DNA of 54,681 nt, from positions 1 to 54,681 of the IMG/VR virus record IMGVR_UViG_3300028571_000037, one strand, 5' to 3'. This stretch comes from a virus. Positions 7,675-15,484 of this stretch are shown here, piece by piece. A program made the translations under genes and the position numbers. The notes under the pieces are model-generated. The model had not been told where the DNA came from and did not search any database. It saw nothing but the letters and a program-made list of their open reading frames with translations. The stretch's first letter is position 1. The number at the start of each line of letters is the position of its first letter.

Positions 7675-7875
7675 TTTTTTTTCCAATTCTTCTTTGAGGA
7701 ATTTGATTTCAGATTCTGTTAGAGAATCCAAAAATTTGTTGAATCCCGAAGATTCATTTTTCAGTACTTTGACGAGTTCGACACTTTTAACCTCAATCAC
7801 TTCGCCGTCACTGTCAATAAGTTCACTATCGTCTCGATCGTAATCGTACAAATATAAATAATCTTCATTGTTCAA
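7666..7875 (-). CDS. Acidic C-terminal frame, possibly read through from 7963 gene
   Basis: 69 residues from a TTG codon. The frame is open upstream to 7962 and is exactly in phase with the gene ending at the TAA 7965-7963. Those extra 29 codons read as normal protein (EYTGQLQVDGYFTKDQLE) but contain no start codon. Either the TAA is read through, or this is the remnant of a longer gene that lost its start. The sequence is Asp/Glu rich with a helical EEL end. Confidence 0.5.
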   Translation of the reverse strand: MNNEDYLYLYDYDRDDSELIDSDGEVIEVKSVELVKVLKNESSGFNKFLDSLTESEIKFLKEELEKKLL

Positions 7876-7962
7876 TTCATATACATTAGATTCTAATTGA
7901 TCTTTTGTAAAATACCCATCTACCTGTAATTGACCAGTGTATTCGTGGGTTTCGGTTCTACG

Positions 7963-8259
7963 TTAAGAAACGTTTATTTGAAATAATTTTTTGCTTGGTG
8001 TAATAATATTTGACGAATTAAGAGTCCCATTTTTCAAATTTTCTTCATTCATCAAAAGTGTGTTCACGTAATAGAAAAATTGATCAACATCTTTAGGTAG
8101 AGAAAGATGTTTGTTAATACTATTATAAAATTTATAAACATCATCAGAAAAATTAGAGTTCCACGTCACGTCAATTGATTCAAATAATTCGTCATGATTT
8201 TTCATCCACTGAGAATAAAGAATTTTTGTGACCTTAACTAATTTATCACCCGTCAGCAT
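7963..8259 (-). CDS. Small helical protein downstream of hydrolase
   Basis: 98 residues, MLTGDKLVKVTKILYSQWMKNHDELFE; mostly helical, no signal or membrane segment. It follows the lysozyme-like gene by 3 nt, so it is likely co-expressed. In-frame coding continues past its TAA (see findings). Confidence 0.7.
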   Translation of the reverse strand: MLTGDKLVKVTKILYSQWMKNHDELFESIDVTWNSNFSDDVYKFYNSINKHLSLPKDVDQFFYYVNTLLMNEENLKNGTLNSSNIITPSKKLFQINVS

Positions 8260-8262
8260 TTA

Positions 8263-8907
8263 TTATGCAATTTTTGGTGGTTTAGGAGATGATCCAGAAT
8301 TATAACCTCTGACTACTTTTAGAGCCAACTCACCAGTACCCCAAGGTGAAGATTTCAGAGCGAGTGCCGATTTTTCAGCACTATCACCTGTTTTAAGTGC
8401 ATTTATTATATTTTGATAACGACCATTTTTTATAGTCCTTACAGTTGCATCAATACCATCTTGACTACTCAGGTAATTTCTAACACCTGATTTACAACCT
8501 GAAACTCCTTTTTTCAAACAGTTATAAAATGTTGAACCAGGTTTTGATTGTGTTGTATTGAATGGATTGTTTCTTGCTGTACCACCCTCGGCTTGTCTCC
8601 ACGCATAAAAAAACTTCATATTCTCATCCGAGATGGGTGCACCAATTCCCTTGAGGATTGATTTATAAAACTCATCATCAGTTGTTGTTTTTGTCAGTGG
8701 AGTTACATTACCTGATACGTTAGTGGACTTAGTATCAAGATCAAAGTCCTGATCATCAAAGTCCTCGTCATCAAAAAGAGATGCCAAGGTACTTTTGATT
8801 ATACCTGACTTAATTGCTTGAGTTATACCAGCGGCAATTGGAGATTGTTCCATGAAAGACATCAGTTGTGTTTGTCTTTCCAATTGTTCGAGCAGAGATT
8901 TCTTCAT
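8263..8907 (-). CDS. Lysozyme-like peptidoglycan hydrolase with N-terminal tag-like segment
   Basis: 214 residues. N-terminal MKKSLLEQLERQTQLMSFMEQ resembles the window's tags, but its site would be M-E instead of I/LxE. Residues ~80-205 form a lysozyme-like domain: FFYAWRQAEGG with a candidate catalytic Glu, NNPFNTT, YLSSQDGIDATVRTIKNGRY. This layout is seen in phage virion-associated transglycosylases. GTATTTAT (8920-8913) lies 5 nt upstream. Probably acts on the host wall at entry or lysis. Confidence 0.8.
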   Translation of the reverse strand: MKKSLLEQLERQTQLMSFMEQSPIAAGITQAIKSGIIKSTLASLFDDEDFDDQDFDLDTKSTNVSGNVTPLTKTTTDDEFYKSILKGIGAPISDENMKFFYAWRQAEGGTARNNPFNTTQSKPGSTFYNCLKKGVSGCKSGVRNYLSSQDGIDATVRTIKNGRYQNIINALKTGDSAEKSALALKSSPWGTGELALKVVRGYNSGSSPKPPKIA

Positions 8908-8933
8908 TTTAAATAAATACTATTATAAATATA

Positions 8934-8957
8934 AAACCCCCACGATTAAGTGAGGGT
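8934..8957 (-). terminator. Intrinsic terminator (minus strand)
   Basis: On the minus strand ACCCTCAC TTAATC GTGGGGGT then TTTTAT: 8-bp stem with one mismatch and a short U tract, downstream of the genes at 8963-9758. Confidence 0.6.
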
Positions 8958-8962
8958 CTATA

Positions 8963-9085
8963 TCAAGAAATTCTAACACCGAACCACCAAAGGTCAAACC
9001 TGATAAAAAAGTTCCCATCGTGAAAACCAAAACCGAATCTAATCATTCGATTTTTTTTATTCAGTGGGATTTTATTCCATCTCAT
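8963..9085 (-). CDS. 40-residue protein overlapping phosphoesterase end
   Basis: The ATG lies within the last codons of the metallophosphoesterase gene. The sequence MRWNKIPLNKKNRMIRFGFG..., ending RFDLWWFGVRIS, is basic then aromatic-rich and ends just before a terminator. Small phage proteins of this kind are common; function unknown. Confidence 0.5.
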   Translation of the reverse strand: MRWNKIPLNKKNRMIRFGFGFHDGNFFIRFDLWWFGVRIS

Positions 9086-9758
9086 CAGGGAACGTAATTT
9101 CGTTGGTTTCGGGATTCCAATCCACCGTGAATGGTTTCTGAGTAAATAGGTATCTTTCATCTAAAAGTGCCGCGTTGAAAAAATGGGTAGTCCCATCGAA
9201 CTTGTATCCGTATCCTGTGTGGATGTGTCCGAATACGTGGATTTTCGGTTTGAGGGATTTGATTCCCTCTGCCAACACCTCACAACCAAGAGGAACGCTA
9301 TGACCTTTGATTGTATCGAGATGACCCCAAGGTGGACCGTGGGTAATCAAGATATCAGTGTTATCAGGGATATTCTTCCACTTTTGTTGGAGTTCAGAAC
9401 CCATTCTTGGTAGATTGAATGCCCAATCGTAGAATTCGGGTTGCCAAGGTGATCCATATACTTTAACTTCACCGATAACCTCTGTGTTGTCTTGTAGATA
9501 GGTAACATTTGGATACATCTTAAGAAGTTCTCGACACATATCGGGACTTTCTTGGAATCCCCAATCGTGGTTACCTGCGATGAAGATCTTGTGGGTGTAG
9601 TTGTCCAAACCATTGAACCATTTCAGGAAGTCGGTGATTTCTTTTTCGTATCCCATACTTGAAATATCGCCAGCGTGAATCAATACATCTCCACCAGGTA
9701 ACGTGGCTGTCACCTGATTGTGTTTGGTATGTGTGTCGCTAATAAAGGTAATTTTCAT
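9072..9758 (-). CDS. Calcineurin-like metallophosphoesterase
   Basis: 228 residues. All class motifs are present in order: SDTH (residues 7-10), HAGDIS (27-32), GNHDW (~62), ITHGPPWGH (~138) and VFGHIHTG (~175), which bind two metal ions. The family hydrolyses phosphomono- or diesters, including nucleotides and RNA ends. The full length is intact, no signal peptide, so cytoplasmic. Substrate cannot be predicted; nucleic-acid end processing is plausible in a phage with many RNAs. Confidence 0.92.
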   Translation of the reverse strand: MKITFISDTHTKHNQVTATLPGGDVLIHAGDISSMGYEKEITDFLKWFNGLDNYTHKIFIAGNHDWGFQESPDMCRELLKMYPNVTYLQDNTEVIGEVKVYGSPWQPEFYDWAFNLPRMGSELQQKWKNIPDNTDILITHGPPWGHLDTIKGHSVPLGCEVLAEGIKSLKPKIHVFGHIHTGYGYKFDGTTHFFNAALLDERYLFTQKPFTVDWNPETNEITFPDEME

Positions 9759-9827
9759 TTCTCTGAATTTTGTTAAAGATACAAAAAAATTTTGTATAAA
9801 AAAAGATATGGTAAATACCTTTGGATA

Positions 9828-10049
9828 TTAAAAAAACAAACTTTGAGTTTTGTTATCTAACGACCTTTGAAACGATTCTTTGATTATTTCGTGGTGAAGG
9901 TAATCTTGATCTTCAAGACCTGTTGTGTTGCTATGTTTTGCCAATAGATTTTCGAATAACCTTTTTGTACTTTGAATGTGGTGATCATTGGTACAAGAGT
10001 TCAGAACTGAGAGTACCCATAAAAATTCTTTTGATAAATTATCTTCCAT
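9828..10049 (-). CDS. Small helical protein
   Basis: 73 residues from MEDNLSKEFLWVLSVLN. The ATG is chosen because TATATTTG (10061-10054) lies exactly 4 nt upstream, the arrangement seen at other starts. CTNDHHIQSTKRLFENLL and EDQDYLHHEI show possible metal-binding residues without a known motif. Function unknown. Confidence 0.65.
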   Translation of the reverse strand: MEDNLSKEFLWVLSVLNSCTNDHHIQSTKRLFENLLAKHSNTTGLEDQDYLHHEIIKESFQRSLDNKTQSLFF

Positions 10050-10053
10050 AAGA

Positions 10054-10061
10054 CAAATATA
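10054..10061 (-). promoter_or_regulatory. TATATTTG -7 element next to start codon
   Basis: Minus-strand TATATTTG, 4 nt before the ATG at 10049. No clear -33 TTG at the usual distance. Confidence 0.45.
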
Positions 10062-10107
10062 GGTCAATCATACTACAAATATCGGTCAATATTGTAAAAT
10101 GTTAATA

Positions 10108-10950
10108 TTATGACAATAATTTATAGTACTCTTTGAAATGCATTATTCTGTCTTTCAAACCAATCACACCACCGTTTACTCTTTTAGTAACAGCCGTTAC
10201 GGTAATATCATCAGATCCTTTATCGGCAATCAAGTTTAGTCCATTCTTAGAAAAAAACCATCCGGCAGATGCTAAAGCATAGTGTGTTGCCACCAAATCG
10301 GGATTTTTCACGGTATCCTCACCGATTGCCTTCGCAAATGCGGTATAATTTGCTTTACCAGTCAACTGAATATATCCACGACCTCTAAAGATGTATCCTT
10401 CTTTTGTTGATTCATCACCATTACCCATTCTACCGCCATAAACTTTTGAAGCGATCTTTTCAGGATTTCTTGCATAAGATTCGGATAAATTGCCAGGAAA
10501 ATATTTTGGAAATATTTTTTTCAAACCATCAGCAGAGTAATTTAAGTTTTCTTGAACCGCCTTGAAGTTTCCTGATTCATGTCCACATTGTGCTAAAAAA
10601 TGTGCCAACCGAAGTGGTGTATTAATTTGAAACTTTTCCATTACCGTTGGAATTTGGGAAATGACCGCATCGGGAATATGACCCTTGAGTTTTGACAAAT
10701 CGATATTACCTCCCTTAGTAATTACCTTATCTTCTGATATCGTTTCTTTAGCTACAATCGCTCCGCCGATTACACCAAGTTTTGTTAATGTTGCAGTTCC
10801 AGCAATTCCATCGGCAACTAAATTGTTTTTTACTTGCCATTCTCTTAGTTTGGTTTCAGTTCCAGCTCCGAATATACCATCAGATGTAAGTCCTAATTTT
10901 GCTTGAAGTTTTTTTACATCCTCTCCTTTGGATCCTTTTTTTAGTATCAT
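10108..10950 (-). CDS. Endolysin: PG-binding domain plus GH19 lysozyme
   Basis: 280 residues. Residues 1-60 are a PG_binding_1 domain (LKKGSKGEDVKKLQAKLGL, DGIFGAGTETKLREWQ, DGIAGTATLTKLG). Residues ~90-280 are a GH19 chitinase/lysozyme fold with AHFLAQCGHESGNF (catalytic Glu in HES) and the FRGRGYIQLTGKANY signature. It would cleave glycan strands of host peptidoglycan at lysis. No signal peptide, so release needs a holin; candidates are at 7233, 14074 and 39756. ATATTTAT lies 17 nt upstream on the coding strand. Confidence 0.95.
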   Translation of the reverse strand: MILKKGSKGEDVKKLQAKLGLTSDGIFGAGTETKLREWQVKNNLVADGIAGTATLTKLGVIGGAIVAKETISEDKVITKGGNIDLSKLKGHIPDAVISQIPTVMEKFQINTPLRLAHFLAQCGHESGNFKAVQENLNYSADGLKKIFPKYFPGNLSESYARNPEKIASKVYGGRMGNGDESTKEGYIFRGRGYIQLTGKANYTAFAKAIGEDTVKNPDLVATHYALASAGWFFSKNGLNLIADKGSDDITVTAVTKRVNGGVIGLKDRIMHFKEYYKLLS

Positions 10951-10978
10951 GGTTATTATTTTTTTTTATAAATATTAT

Positions 10979-12166
10979 TTAAAATTGAATTCTACCCGAA
11001 TAACCCGGAACAATAAGATAAAAATTTTGTGTTCCACCTCGTAAAAGGTTTCCTGTTGTTATTGATGACAATCCAGGATATAAGGGACGAACGTTCGTTG
11101 TTGAATTTAATATGGACGTAAATTCAGTCGGAGTAAAATAGGATGATCTTGATATAGACCATGAATTAATCAATCCTGATTTTAATCCCAACAAAAGATA
11201 TTGATCAGATACGTTTATTCTACCATCATTATTTAAATCAAATCGATGAAATGTCAAACCGTTAGTTGAAACTAAACCGAATATAATATCTGAAACTCTT
11301 TTACCATCATTATTAGATAATTGTTGAGTTGGGGTAGGTGCGGTTACTTTTACTCTGAATTGAAAATTATTAATGTCTAATCCTGTTGATAGAAATTGAT
11401 ATCTTCCTTGTGAGTCCGTGTTTACCGAACGATTTAGAACAAAATCATTTGAGACAACCGATGGTGAAAATCTGTATTTTTGGGGTGTACTTATAGACCA
11501 CACACTCGCGTTTTTACCACCTACAGGAACAACTTTACTACCGTCAATATTTGTAAGACCTAATGTTGCTCCATTTGCACCACATTGAGGTTTGGTTTGA
11601 AAGTTTATATCAATAACATTTGTTGTCTCGTTTAAAACAATTTGGAACGTATGAAGGTTGGATCTACACCCATAATGTGGTACGTTATTGAAATTGAATA
11701 CAAGTACCCTGTTTGGTGCAGACCCTGTGGTGTAATAATTCATATTACCTGTATTCGGTAACAAATCTTCCCAATCTGCTAAAATAGTATTTTTCGGAGC
11801 ACCACCATTTGGTAAAAATTGTGCGGTATATCCGTTGGTCTGACCCGCAGAAAATCCAATCCAACCATTTGAACTCACATAAAACTGAGTGTAGTTGTTT
11901 CCAAAATAATTGAATGAGAAACCAATATTATAGGGACCCTGAACACAATCGTCACAACCTGTTAGTGAAGATCCACCTGTATAATTGTAATTTGAATATG
12001 TTGGTTGGGTAATATCATAATTTGATACTGATATGGTGTGAAGTTCAACAGGTATATTGGCAATACCCGTCTGATCAGCATCATACACATAACCTGAGAA
12101 CGTAAATTCTTGAGCATGAACAACACCGAACAAAAAGAATGATATTACTATCAACAATCTTTTCAT
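10979..12166 (-). CDS. Secreted beta-rich protein with dockerin-like repeat
   Basis: 395 residues from the ATG at 12166. Signal peptide MKRLLIVISFFLFGVVHA then Q. An N-terminal beta domain is followed by a region like Bacteroidota adhesin domains (NYFGNNYTQFYVSSNGWIGF, CGANGATLGLTNIDG). At ~318-336, FDLNNDGRINVSDQYLLLG is a dockerin-type Ca-binding repeat, a single copy. The end (FYLIVPGYSGRIQF) lacks the T9SS tail motif. Overlaps the upstream stop. Likely exported and able to bind a cohesin-like partner such as the 15485 protein; pairing is inference. Confidence 0.8.
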   Translation of the reverse strand: MKRLLIVISFFLFGVVHAQEFTFSGYVYDADQTGIANIPVELHTISVSNYDITQPTYSNYNYTGGSSLTGCDDCVQGPYNIGFSFNYFGNNYTQFYVSSNGWIGFSAGQTNGYTAQFLPNGGAPKNTILADWEDLLPNTGNMNYYTTGSAPNRVLVFNFNNVPHYGCRSNLHTFQIVLNETTNVIDINFQTKPQCGANGATLGLTNIDGSKVVPVGGKNASVWSISTPQKYRFSPSVVSNDFVLNRSVNTDSQGRYQFLSTGLDINNFQFRVKVTAPTPTQQLSNNDGKRVSDIIFGLVSTNGLTFHRFDLNNDGRINVSDQYLLLGLKSGLINSWSISRSSYFTPTEFTSILNSTTNVRPLYPGLSSITTGNLLRGGTQNFYLIVPGYSGRIQF

Positions 12167-12618
12167 CACATTTTTGAAATACTAACTTCTAACGCTTTTT
12201 TTACCGCCGCTGCAAATGTAGATTTTTCAAACGGTAAGTTTTCATCTTTGAGTTCAGCAAAACTCGCCTTTACGGATAACTTAGCAGATCCCTCACCTGA
12301 ATATTCTACACCGTCTTTTACAACAATAACTTTCACAATCGTATTTTTCTTTTTGATCATAAAAGGTCCAATGTTTATACCCACAGTTGGTGACTCAATT
12401 GATGTAATTGCAACATTCACGGGTAAACCATCTTCACAGATAGAATACTTTTCTCCCATCAACTCCTCAGTCAATTGTTTGAGACCAAATACAAATTTCT
12501 TTGATGATAGATCTGGATTTTCTGTTAGGTTATCTACTTTGGAAACCGAATAACAATTTTGTGAATATAACACTGATGTTGACATCAACACCGATAAAAT
12601 AAAGAATAATTTTTTCAT
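12166..12618 (-). CDS. Secreted periplasmic protein of the surface module
   Basis: 150 residues. Signal peptide MKKLFFILSVLMSTSVLYS then Q. The mature part has strand-rich segments (NIGPFMIKKKNTIVKVIVV, GEGSAKLSVKASFAEL) and ends with a helix FAAAVKKALEVSISK. That ending resembles the last helix of the CsgG-like protein at 14439 and may reflect a shared fold. A curli-accessory role is a guess from position. Both ends overlap neighbours, so it is in an operon. Confidence 0.7.
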   Translation of the reverse strand: MKKLFFILSVLMSTSVLYSQNCYSVSKVDNLTENPDLSSKKFVFGLKQLTEELMGEKYSICEDGLPVNVAITSIESPTVGINIGPFMIKKKNTIVKVIVVKDGVEYSGEGSAKLSVKASFAELKDENLPFEKSTFAAAVKKALEVSISKM

Positions 12619-14081
12619 AGTAATATTTTTCCTCCTGTTAATATCTGATAGTTTAGAATACTACCTTTTACTTGATAAGTACCACTAATACTTATGTTGT
12701 ACTTGAACGATTTAGAGATGGTGTAATCCCATGAACTAAACGGAACAATAAGAAGTCCCGAGTCCCACCACTTCCCATCGTAAAACTTAGTGAAGGGAGA
12801 ATACACACCCAAAAGTAATATATTACCAGATATTTTTTTGTTTGCGGTAAATGGAATAAAACCACCACCCACAGCAGATAAGTTTGTAAAAGGTTTTCCA
12901 GCTAATCCCCCGATAGTGAAATTCAATCCTCCCATAAGATTTACTTTACCAAATCTTTTTGAGTCCATAACCGTAGTGGTGTTGAAAATATTTCTTTTGA
13001 AATCCACCATAGATGAGTTGGCGAAGATCAATGTATTGGTTTTTGATCTGTTACTTCGTGCTCCGTAAATAGTTAGATTGGTATTGTTGATACTTGTTGT
13101 AAAGTTCAAAAGAAGACCCTTAGCAAACGTATTGTTAGTGTTTGACTTGGTCATTGACATAGTACCTTTGAATTGATTAGAACCATCCTCATTGCTTCTG
13201 AGAACAACTAAGTCGCCAGTCCCTATCAAAGATCCAACTTTTACACGTGATCCACCTTTACTACTTGATGATGAAGAAACATTACTGATTGATGCTGTGG
13301 TTCCACCTTGTCCTCCACCTGATGTTTCGTTTTGTTTTGTAGTACCACTATTTGTACCCGATTGGGTATTACTACCCCCACCTTGACCTGTATTCGTACC
13401 CGATTGGGTACTATTTCCTGTATTTGAAGAAGGAGGATTAGTTACAGGCTGCTTAGTCTGTCCACTTCCCCCTTGAGAAACATTACCTGATTCGTTAGGT
13501 GTTCCTCCTTCTTGATTACTTCCTTCGCTAGTTGAAGGATTATTAGATTCGTTTCCTCCTTGTTGAGATCCTCCACTCTGAGACGTTGAACCATTTGATG
13601 AATTTCCTTGAGAATTATTACTCGTTCCATTGGTAGTTGTGTTTTGTTGATTATTCGTAGAGTTTCTATTTCTACGAGGTCCATTACTCGATGATGATGT
13701 TGCATTTGAAACCGAGGTTGACAACGTATTAGTTGACATGGACGATGCGGCTGTAATTGACGTAAGTGTCGATATGATATTTTGTGTAATTATTTGGTTC
13801 TGTCCCGTCTGTGTTGCGGTCAATAATTCATCACAAGGTTGATTGGTTGATTGTTGTGATACTGTGTTTACCCAGTTTTCAAAAACACCATTTTGAAAAT
13901 CTGATTGAGAAAAAGTACCTAAAAATCCCAAATAGTTGATAGTTACACTTTGTCCTGATGAAATAAAAATAGTTTTAACGGTTTTGGAACAAGGGTCCAC
14001 ATAAGAATATGTGAACCCCTGCTGACCAAAAACTGAAGTTGTTATAAAAAATAATATTATTAAGAATATTATTTTATTCAT
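12615..14081 (-). CDS. Secreted protein with Ser/Asn/Gly/Gln low-complexity linker and beta-rich C-terminus
   Basis: 488 residues from the ATG at 14081, which overlaps the previous stop. Signal peptide MNKIIFLIILFFITTSVFG then Q. Residues ~20-125 are a small folded domain with Cys. About 130-280 is almost pure S/N/G/Q/T, like amyloid or spacer segments. About 290-488 is rich in alternating strands (GLLLNFTTSINNTNLTIYGA, MGGLNFTIGG) and could be a beta barrel in the outer membrane. Placed beside a CsgG-like gene, it may be a secreted fibre or a surface anchor. No exact family recognised. Confidence 0.75.
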   Translation of the reverse strand: MNKIIFLIILFFITTSVFGQQGFTYSYVDPCSKTVKTIFISSGQSVTINYLGFLGTFSQSDFQNGVFENWVNTVSQQSTNQPCDELLTATQTGQNQIITQNIISTLTSITAASSMSTNTLSTSVSNATSSSSNGPRRNRNSTNNQQNTTTNGTSNNSQGNSSNGSTSQSGGSQQGGNESNNPSTSEGSNQEGGTPNESGNVSQGGSGQTKQPVTNPPSSNTGNSTQSGTNTGQGGGSNTQSGTNSGTTKQNETSGGGQGGTTASISNVSSSSSSKGGSRVKVGSLIGTGDLVVLRSNEDGSNQFKGTMSMTKSNTNNTFAKGLLLNFTTSINNTNLTIYGARSNRSKTNTLIFANSSMVDFKRNIFNTTTVMDSKRFGKVNLMGGLNFTIGGLAGKPFTNLSAVGGGFIPFTANKKISGNILLLGVYSPFTKFYDGKWWDSGLLIVPFSSWDYTISKSFKYNISISGTYQVKGSILNYQILTGGKILL

Positions 14082-14352
14082 AAGTCTCTTCATCATTTTT
14101 TTTACCATGTTTTGCAGTAATAAACTTGTCCACGGACGCGATTCCAAATGAACCTAAAGTTATCACCATAAATCCATCGAAAATAAATTCATTTATTGGC
14201 ATTTCTTGTCCGTGGAATCCTGTCCAAATATCGACACCTAGACATACTACCATCATTATAAATGCGCCAAAACCAACAACAGATTTTTCATTAATATCAT
14301 TGTCGTCCATAAACATTCTCTTTAAAAAATTTGGATTTTCTTTCTTTTTCAT
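14074..14352 (-). CDS. Holin-like two-span membrane protein
   Basis: 92 residues: basic N-terminus, two hydrophobic spans (VVGFGAFIMMVVCLGVDIW; FIFDGFMVITLGSFGIASV) and a basic/acidic tail. The layout matches the holin-like protein at 7233 (span, IFDG.., span, K-rich end). Lies between CsgG-like and low-complexity genes; could help lysis or belong to the secretion module. Confidence 0.65.
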   Translation of the reverse strand: MKKKENPNFLKRMFMDDNDINEKSVVGFGAFIMMVVCLGVDIWTGFHGQEMPINEFIFDGFMVITLGSFGIASVDKFITAKHGKKNDEETYE

Positions 14353-14438
14353 TTTATTTTTATTTTATTTTTTGTTATGGTATAGTTACCTTTTTTCCTC
14401 ACAAGATGAGAGGAGTATAGATAGATTTATCTATGTTT

Positions 14439-15167
14439 TTAACTTCTTAATTTACCTTTTTTTATGAGTTTTTCCACCACTCTTACGGATGCGGTTTCTA
14501 AAGCCTTTTTTGTTGATACCCCTACGGTCGATTTATTGAAAGTTGGTCCTTCAATATCTCCTAAAGTTGTTGAGGTTTTTGTTGTGATAGCACGTCCCTG
14601 ACCTGAACCAGTGATGACCTCACCACTTTCAGCATCTACAAATCTAATTTGTAATCCCAATTGGGTTACTTGTTTGATTGTGACACCTGAGGTTTCTACA
14701 ACTTCATCTTCACCAACTGAAAAATCATAGACTTCTATGTAAACAAAATATTCAGCCAATTTAATTTTACCTTTTCCATCAACTTTGTTTTCGGTAAAAC
14801 CTTTATTGGACGCTTTGAATTGTTGTACCATTCTTTCTTTGATTTCTAACTTGTCTTCGGTAAAAACAAAACGACTAGTCTCTTCCAAATATTCCAAAAC
14901 AATATTGGTTACACCCATACCAACACGAGCGTCTTTTAGTTCAGGATACATTTCGTAAACCTCATCACTGATTCCGATTTTTAGAATTTGAATTGGTACT
15001 TGGATGGTATCTTCGTATGGTGGTAATGATTCAAGGGATTTCTTTTTCTCAAAGTTTGCCGTGTATTCCTCCGTCTTCACCGTTCCGATTTGTTGGGCGA
15101 AAACTTGGGTTGAAACCAAACATATTGTTAGAAAAAATAATTTACCAAGGTGCGTCTTCACTCTCAC
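14439..15167 (-). CDS. CsgG-like secretion channel / curli assembly family protein
   Basis: 242 residues from a GTG at 15167 (an alternative GTG lies at 15161). Signal peptide ...ICLVSTQVFA then Q; there is no lipobox, whereas cellular CsgG is a lipoprotein. Visible CsgG-family features: VGMGVTNIVLEYLEETSRFVF, LQIRFVDAESGEVITGSGQG and the terminal helix STKKALETASVRVVEKLIKK. CsgG forms an outer-membrane export channel for curli. Here it probably opens a pore or assembles with the adjacent secreted proteins. Confidence 0.8.
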   Translation of the reverse strand: MRVKTHLGKLFFLTICLVSTQVFAQQIGTVKTEEYTANFEKKKSLESLPPYEDTIQVPIQILKIGISDEVYEMYPELKDARVGMGVTNIVLEYLEETSRFVFTEDKLEIKERMVQQFKASNKGFTENKVDGKGKIKLAEYFVYIEVYDFSVGEDEVVETSGVTIKQVTQLGLQIRFVDAESGEVITGSGQGRAITTKTSTTLGDIEGPTFNKSTVGVSTKKALETASVRVVEKLIKKGKLRS

Positions 15168-15459
15168 TTTTTTCTTCTTTTACAGGTTTTTCCACAATTG
15201 TTTTTTCTTTGATGACTGTTTGACCACCACCTTGATTTGAATTTGTTGATGAGTTATCAACATTTAAGATAATCGGTGCGGGTGCTTGTGTTTGTTGAGC
15301 AGGTGCTACTTCTTCAGTTTTCTCCTCCTCTTCAACACCAAAGATTTCGTTAAATTGAGTTGTGATGTAAGCACCAGCTGCTGTAGCAATTGTGGTTACA
15401 AGACCAATGACCGTTTTCTTGATCGTTGACATTCCACCTTCTTGAGATTCTTCTGACAT
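15142..15459 (-). CDS. Membrane-anchored Pro/Glu-rich protein
   Basis: 105 residues. A membrane helix at ~12-35 (TIKKTVIGLVTTIATAAGAYI) is followed by an acidic, Ala/Pro/Gln-rich extended tail ending KSESEDAPW. Overlaps the CsgG-like start by 26 nt, so it is co-translated. It may span the periplasm toward the channel protein. No known family. Confidence 0.7.
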   Translation of the reverse strand: MSEESQEGGMSTIKKTVIGLVTTIATAAGAYITTQFNEIFGVEEEEKTEEVAPAQQTQAPAPIILNVDNSSTNSNQGGGQTVIKEKTIVEKPVKEEKSESEDAPW

Positions 15460-15484
15460 AATTTTGATTTTTATTTTATTGGGT

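Noticed and set aside
13192-13705. Pro/Ser-rich plus frame and His/Gln-rich minus frame in the low-complexity region
   Set aside because: Alternative frames of the S/N/G/Q-rich linker.
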